This document shows positions 59,214-64,000 of a DNA stretch of 64,000 nt, one piece after another. This stretch comes from Symbiodinium sp. CCMP2592. Taxonomy: Eukaryota; Sar; Dinophyceae; Suessiales; Symbiodiniaceae. Both the position numbers and the translations under genes were made by a program. Position 1 is the stretch's first letter. Every line of letters starts with the position of its first letter. Under the pieces are notes generated by a model. That model ran no database searches. It was given only the letters and a program-made list of their open reading frames with translations, and was not told the DNA's origin. Where the stretch lies: the NCBI GenBank assembly GCA_905221615.1, contig CAJNDT010003179.1, forward strand, positions 634,311 through 698,310, written 5' to 3'.

Positions 59214-59668
59214 GCAGTTTCACCCCTCCGAAACCTTCGCCCGCTGGCTATCCCTTCAGCGACATGTGTTTCACGCGGCTGGCAGCAACGACTCCTTCAG
59301 CCCTGCTGTGGCCGCCGTGCTGTAGCGACAAATGTGGCACATGATCTGCAGCTGCGCGCGTGGAGGAAATGGCCCGTTGTTGCAAATCAAGGTCGGGTTG
59401 AATGGTTGAACCGTTCGAAGCTTGATCCAGTACATATGAAGCAGGTAAACACTATGAGCATTCTTCAAAGCTATGGCTGGCGCGAACATGCGCGAACTAG
59501 TTGCCGCACTGGGGATTGAACTCACATTTGTCCCGGCTTCGGGTACGAGCAGACTTGGATCCAGTTTTAATCAGCTCTTCGACGTGGAAAAATCTAAGCC
59601 AGGCTTAATTCAGGAAGTGCATCTTGGGAGGTTTAAAACTTCCAGCGTCAGCTGCACACTATACTGAC
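59214..59668 (+). CDS. Weak candidate exons, unrecognised
   Basis: About 59214-59317 is open in two frames. One reads FHPSETFARWLSLQRHVFHA; the other PSPAGYPFSDMCFTRLAATT. About 59473-59667 reads MRELVAALGIELTFVPASGT to a TGA. Neither could be linked to a neighbour with confidence. Confidence 0.25.
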
Positions 59669-60027
59669 TATACTCTAATATACCACAGCGAATACCGAGG
59701 TAGACCTCCGAAACTAATCGTTTGTCCACTGATTTGGCCACGCATGCTGCTGGCATGACCAACTGTACATGTCATTATTATGACGACGTGTCTGTTGCAA
59801 TCTGACTTCGCGCTGCAGGCAGGGTCGTTGTTTCTGGTTTCGCTGCTCGAGTGAGCAGGTGTGAGAAAAGGAAAGCTGCATTTCGTGCAGCCAGGAATTT
59901 TCAGATCAACCTTGAAGCCTTGCTCGTTTCAGCTGTTTTAAATGAGTTAATAAGGTCGGACGCGCTGAAACGAGATTGTCCTTTTCCTTGCAATGGCGAG
60001 ACTTGATGGCTCAGTCGTCGGCGAGTG

Positions 60028-60603
60028 ATGAGTCGCAGACAGGCTTCGAGCTCAGTGCTTGCACCAGGCAACCTAGGACCTAAGAGTCACGCAGACTTTC
60101 CAGGTGCAGACATCGCTCCGACAGATGGCGCACCGTCTTCTGCCACATATGGCGGCGCGCGGTCTTCTTCGACCTACATCCGCTCTGGATATCCAGCAGA
60201 AGCGGCGCCTTCAAGTGCGGGTTCGAAGCCTTTAACATTGCGAGCAGCAGTGAAGGCCTGTGACGTGAACAGCGTCCGCCATGCCTTGCTAAAGTTGCAG
60301 GGCCTCAACACTGAAGCTACCGAAGCTGCGCTGGATGCAACAGACGGCATGGGACGCACTGTGCTGCATATTTGTGCAGCTAGTGCCTTGCGAGGTGGCA
60401 CAGGCGATGTGATGAAGCTACTTCTGGAGCACAAGGCCCGCACAGATGCTCGTGATGCGAACGAGAAGAACCCCCTGGACGTGGCGGTGGCAACGGCCGC
60501 AACGGCCACGGACGCGGCCACGGCAGAGGACTTTGTTTCAGCGGCGGCCACCGTCTCCTCTCTTTTGAAGTCCCGGGCCTCTGCCTCCGGATACTGGGCA
60601 TGA
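60028..60603 (+). CDS. Ankyrin-repeat protein 1
   Basis: ATG at 60028 to TGA at 60603, about 191 residues, possibly a single exon. Residues 1-65 are Ser/Ala/Pro-rich and probably disordered. From about 70 the sequence reads LRAAVKACDVNSVRHALLKL, then DGMGRTVLHICAASALRGGT and GDVMKLLLEHKARTDARDAN, then EKNPLDVAV: about two to three ankyrin repeats with the usual G.T.LH.A core. The tail is Ala/Thr-rich. Likely a protein-protein adaptor; partner unknown. It shares a module order with the second ankyrin gene at 62046 (AAVKA.DV..V, then LH..AA, then DV..LLLE), so the two are paralogous or exons of one older gene. Confidence 0.68.
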   Translation: MSRRQASSSVLAPGNLGPKSHADFPGADIAPTDGAPSSATYGGARSSSTYIRSGYPAEAAPSSAGSKPLTLRAAVKACDVNSVRHALLKLQGLNTEATEAALDATDGMGRTVLHICAASALRGGTGDVMKLLLEHKARTDARDANEKNPLDVAVATAATATDAATAEDFVSAAATVSSLLKSRASASGYWA

Positions 60604-62045
60604 ATCCAATGCCGAGAAAGCAAAGCACGCAACCGTAATGCAACCCTCCCCCTCCCCCCCTCTCCATCCCCTTCTCCCTCTCTTCCTCTCTCGCTCTCTC
60701 TGTGAGAAGCGAGCCGAGGAGAGCAACGAGAGTCGCTGGAGACGAGCCTGGCAAAGGCCGCAACGCCTCAGGCCGTGGGGGGCTGCAGAGAAGCAGGGGT
60801 CCTTGATATAATATTTGGATTCAGATCATGTTTGATCATGTAGATGTAGGCCTGTTGAAGCTCCCAAGTGTCACCGGTCATGGGGTCTTGCTTGTGCTGG
60901 AGCCCGGTCAAGTAGCTGCAAGTGTCGGCACTTGTTGTGGATCCCCATGTCCCAGCGCCTACGCGCCACCTTTCGGTATCACAAATCAGCTTTCTGCTTG
61001 GCCCGAATCAAAGTGGCACCATGCCGCGGCGCCCCGCCGGGCCCGACTACCACTGTTAACCCGTCTATAGACAACACATGAAATTCGGCTGTATAGGGTT
61101 ATCTTGCAAGCACGAGACACATGAGGCGCTACTTACTTTCACTTCCACCAGCCAGGCGTGACTCCTGCCTAAAACCAGGTCCAATCAGTCAGACAAATTC
61201 AATCTCTTGATGCACCGCGCACCTCCTGTCACAGGAGCCAGTATCTGAAGGAAGATCGCCACAGAGCGTTCCCTGAACAGCCGGGACATCACAAACAAAT
61301 CCTCCAAGCCTTTCGCAGCAACAGCCAGCGCTTGCCAGGGCGCGAACTGAGGGTCGACACAGATTCCCTGGCAACGTTTTGCGTTGCTCGAAATGTCTTT
61401 GGGACTTCTAGCTTGCATCTGCTTTTCCTTGGGCTTGTAGAACCTTATCTGACTGGCTGCTGGCTTGGCAGTCGCTGTCACGCACTGCATGCAGCAGAGC
61501 TGAGCTGGCTTGCGAACTTAACGTTCACAGACCTCACCCATCTACATCGCAATCGTGTGTGGGAAGTATATAAGGGTAACGGTGTGGCTGCGTTGGGTTG
61601 TCACGGCTGTCATTTAGTCAGCAGAGCATTTGGATCTGCGGTCGCTGCCGAAGGTCAAAAACGGCTTGGCGCAAATCTTGTCTTTGTTGACGCCGCCACA
61701 GGCGCGTCCGTACAAATCACTTCGCCTCCCGTCCGGTTAGCATCGCCCAGGAAGATGGAGGCATCTTAGCCGAAAAGCTGATGCAGGCTGTTGGGCACCA
61801 AGCGTCTTCCTTCGCCGCGTATGTGCTGTCCGACAGCTGCCAATTAAGGTTGATCGCCGCGATCCAGAAACTGTCCAGATCTTCGCTCGAATACGCCAAC
61901 GAACCGACAGCTCTACGCTCTTGGGACAGTGCATGCAAGCGTTGCACGTCGGAACCAGTCCTCGCCTCCAATTTCATGTGGCTTTCCTTAGCCTTTGCTT
62001 GTGTTTCTGCTCATCTTGTTGGTCAGTGTGCACATACCGCTTGAG
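60604..62045. other. Spacer between ankyrin genes, possible upstream exons
   Basis: A CT-rich run (CCCTCCCCCTCCCCCCCTCT region) lies at about 60644-60702. A frame at about 61625-61766 contains RLGANLVFVDAATGASVQIT, which is protein-like and could be a 5' exon of the downstream ankyrin gene, but no in-phase join was established. Confidence 0.35.
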
Positions 62046-63307
62046 GTTCGATGCCGATGGCAACACGCTGCTGCACAGATTCGTGGTTGGTCCAACCATT
62101 GACGCAGAGAAGGACATGGTCATCTTGCACCTACTGCTAGAGTCTGCCTCAGACATTAACAACCGAAACTTGCTTGGTGAGACGCCTCTGCTGGCAGGCG
62201 CTAGGTCAGCAGCAAAGCTAGAAACACTGGAAGCTTTGATAGCGGCCCGCGCCGACCCCAGTTCTCCAGATACGATCTCGCACGAGACCGCGTTGATGGA
62301 GGCTGCCTGCCGTGGCGATGCAGGACTCTGCCGGCTAATTCTCAATTGCAGGGCGGATGCGGCAGCTAGGAATATCCATGGTTGCACCGCTTGGGATTTA
62401 GCGATTGAGAACCGGCACAGTGGCGAGATTCTGAGTTCAGAATCCTTTCTAATGATTGCTATTTCAGGTTTTGTCCAATTCTCAGTTTGCCGGCATGTAG
62501 ACGTCCAGAAGCATTGCAGCCAGTGCATGCTCAGGCGACGTTGTCCAGCTTCTGGCGGAGAACGGTAGTGTACAACCACCCAGCCTGAACAGCGAATTGA
62601 TGGCTGCGGTGAAGGCCTCCGATGTGGATACAGTGCAAAGGCTTCTGTCGAGTCTGGGAACACTCGAGCTCGAGCGAGTCTTAACACGCGGAGTGGATGA
62701 TGCCGGACGACAGCTCCTGCACGTGTCTGCAGCCCAGGGTGCACAAGAAGGAGCAGCGGACGTTGTGAGACTGTTGCTCGAGTTCGGCGCACCGACAGAC
62801 GACCTGGACTTCGCTGGCGACACTCCTTTGTCCTTGGCAGTCTTGACAGCTTCGGCCGATGGCGATGCCGGTGGCAGTTGGGCGGCTTTGGACACTTGCC
62901 GCGTTTTGCTAGTGGCCGGAGCCAGTGCCGATGCTGGTGGACAGCTCTCCGCGCCCAACTGTGCTTTGGCAGAAGCCTTTCAAAGCGGTCGCGGCCAGGA
63001 TGTTTGTCAACTTTTGCATGCATTTGGGGCGAACATGCCATGGTATGCAGTGGCAGAAGCCTCGAATGAGTCTGCCGATGCAGATGCGGAGTACGCAGAT
63101 GTCGGTCATGGCACCTTCGAAGCGCAGTGTGAGCAGGAAGGTATTCCGCTGGATAAGTTGGGGGTGCTGGGTGCAAAGGCGGTCCTCGCTGCCTGCAGCG
63201 GTTGGCGCCAGATGACGGTGAAGCAGTTACGCTCGGAGTGCAGTGATGTTGGCATACCGACCGATGGTTGTGTCGAGAAGGCAGAGATATTTTCGCTGCT
63301 TCGCTGA
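62046..63307 (+). CDS. Ankyrin-repeat protein 2 with SAP-like C-terminus, at least 2 exons
   Basis: Exon 62046-about 62415 follows AG|G and reads FDADGNTLLHRFVVGPTIDA, then LLLESASDINNRNLLGETPL, then LIAARADPSSPDTISHETAL, then CRLILNCRADAAARNIHG: about four ankyrin repeats. The next exon (about 62498 to TGA 63307) continues SIAASACSGDVVQLLAENGS, then AAVKASDVDTVQRLLSSLGT and DVVRLLLEFGAPTDDLDFAG, and ends with a helix-turn-helix module, MTVKQLRSECSDVGIPTDGC then VEKAEIFSLLR. That tail matches SAP-type (MANF/ARMET C-terminal-like) helices seen in many dinoflagellate proteins. The region between the exons contains a stop and is taken as an intron. Start of the gene not found. Confidence 0.72.
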
Positions 63308-63349
63308 GATGTCAGTTCGAGTGGCGTACTCGTACAAACTTGGAGATGC

Positions 63350-64000
63350 TCGGTGTTGCTTTCGAGCCGAGGCGCTTGCGTCAAGTGCGCATCTGGCAGG
63401 CATCCTCCCTGGAGATGCTCCGCGAGGAATCGATATAGAGAGAGCCAGTCAAGTCGGAGCGAGCCAGCAAGTCTTTCTTTGTTGTGTTTATGTTTGTGTA
63501 TTCATCATGCTTGCCTTTTCTGTGCCGTGGCACGTTGCTGTTGGGCTGGTCCAGTTGCTGAGTTGGAGAGGGTTCGAAGGTGCTCCTGTCGAGTCCTGTC
63601 TGTCTGAAGTCAGGAGGTGGGCAGCCTCGGCCAGGATGCGCAGCGCTCCCGGCAAGAGCTCGAGGACTGCACACGTTTGCACCACGAGTGCGGCAAGTGC
63701 GAGGTCCAGCTAGGTCGTCTAACGAAGTTGCGCAGCTGTTGCGTAGCGGCGTAGCTGTGCGCAGCAGAGAGCGAGAGGCAGTTTGAACTGCTCGGTCTGT
63801 TCTGGCTCGCAGAGTTTTTCCCCTTGTAGCCTCACAACGTTTTGCCTCAACGTTCCCAGCGAGATGAGCAAGAAGTGCAACACCCAATCGATCTTCTTGA
63901 GCGGGGACGTGGCGAGGGAGGACTACGGGATGGTCGCAGGGCCTCCTCCACGTCGGGCCCAAGGCTACCAGGGCGAACGCCCCTCGAGCTGCGAGCGAGA
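63350..64000 (+). CDS. Coiled-coil protein, 5' exons, runs off window
   Basis: About 63611-63735, after AG|G, reads VGSLGQDAQRSRQELEDCTR then LHHECGKCEVQLGRLTKLRS, a heptad-patterned helix with Cys at regular spacing. About 63850-63960 reads QRDEQEVQHPIDLLERGRGE. An earlier block at about 63362-63440 reads RLRQVRIWQASSLEMLREES. Same strand as all other genes. Family unknown, truncated by the window edge. Confidence 0.4.

Noticed and set aside
61974..63176. 400-codon minus-strand frame
   Set aside because: Antisense to clear ankyrin and SAP-like coding sequence on +. Its composition is His/Arg/Pro-rich without motif.

Overview
This 64 kb window reads as nuclear DNA of a dinoflagellate, most likely a Symbiodiniaceae-type genome. 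The clearest evidence is splicing. In the one gene I can assemble across many exons, a UDP-sugar pyrophosphorylase, frame-checked introns begin with GC or GA more often than GT, and almost every acceptor is AG followed by G. Supporting evidence is TTTAGGG-type telomeric repeats inside introns, many short exons, several lineage-typical multi-copy gene families, and every recognisable gene lying on the + strand. Organism and family assignments come from memory of protein patterns; no search was run.

Layout. 0.3-11 kb: UDP-sugar pyrophosphorylase gene (at least 20 exons), with an uninterrupted two-motif LAGLIDADG homing-endonuclease-type ORF inside one intron. 11-28.6 kb: repeat-rich sequence with degenerate telomere-like repeats and several short hairpin (MITE-like) elements in at least four families, plus scattered coding-looking exons of one or more unrecognised genes. 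28.6-29.5 kb: a strikingly AT-rich block ending at a 100-N assembly gap. 29.6-30.9 kb: 3' part of an acidic unknown gene. 31.6-32.9 kb: a methyltransferase-like gene. 36.8-41.1 kb: a well-defined unknown gene with heptapeptide repeats. 41.2-44.5 kb: a transposon-like multi-copy dinoflagellate gene.

46.3-49.3 kb holds a satellite of roughly 100-bp units interrupted by a 2.07-kb element with about 45-bp terminal inverted repeats and flanking TA dinucleotides; its interior is built of tandem repeats. 49.9-54.6 kb: a many-exon gene of an uncharacterised dinoflagellate family. 55-59.3 kb: exons of one or more coiled-coil or Gln/Arg-rich proteins. 60.0-63.3 kb: two related ankyrin-repeat genes, the second ending in a SAP-like tail. 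A coiled-coil gene runs off the right edge.

Nothing here behaves like an operon. The genes appear functionally unrelated and share only orientation. Exon limits are inferred from reading frame and similarity and need transcript support.
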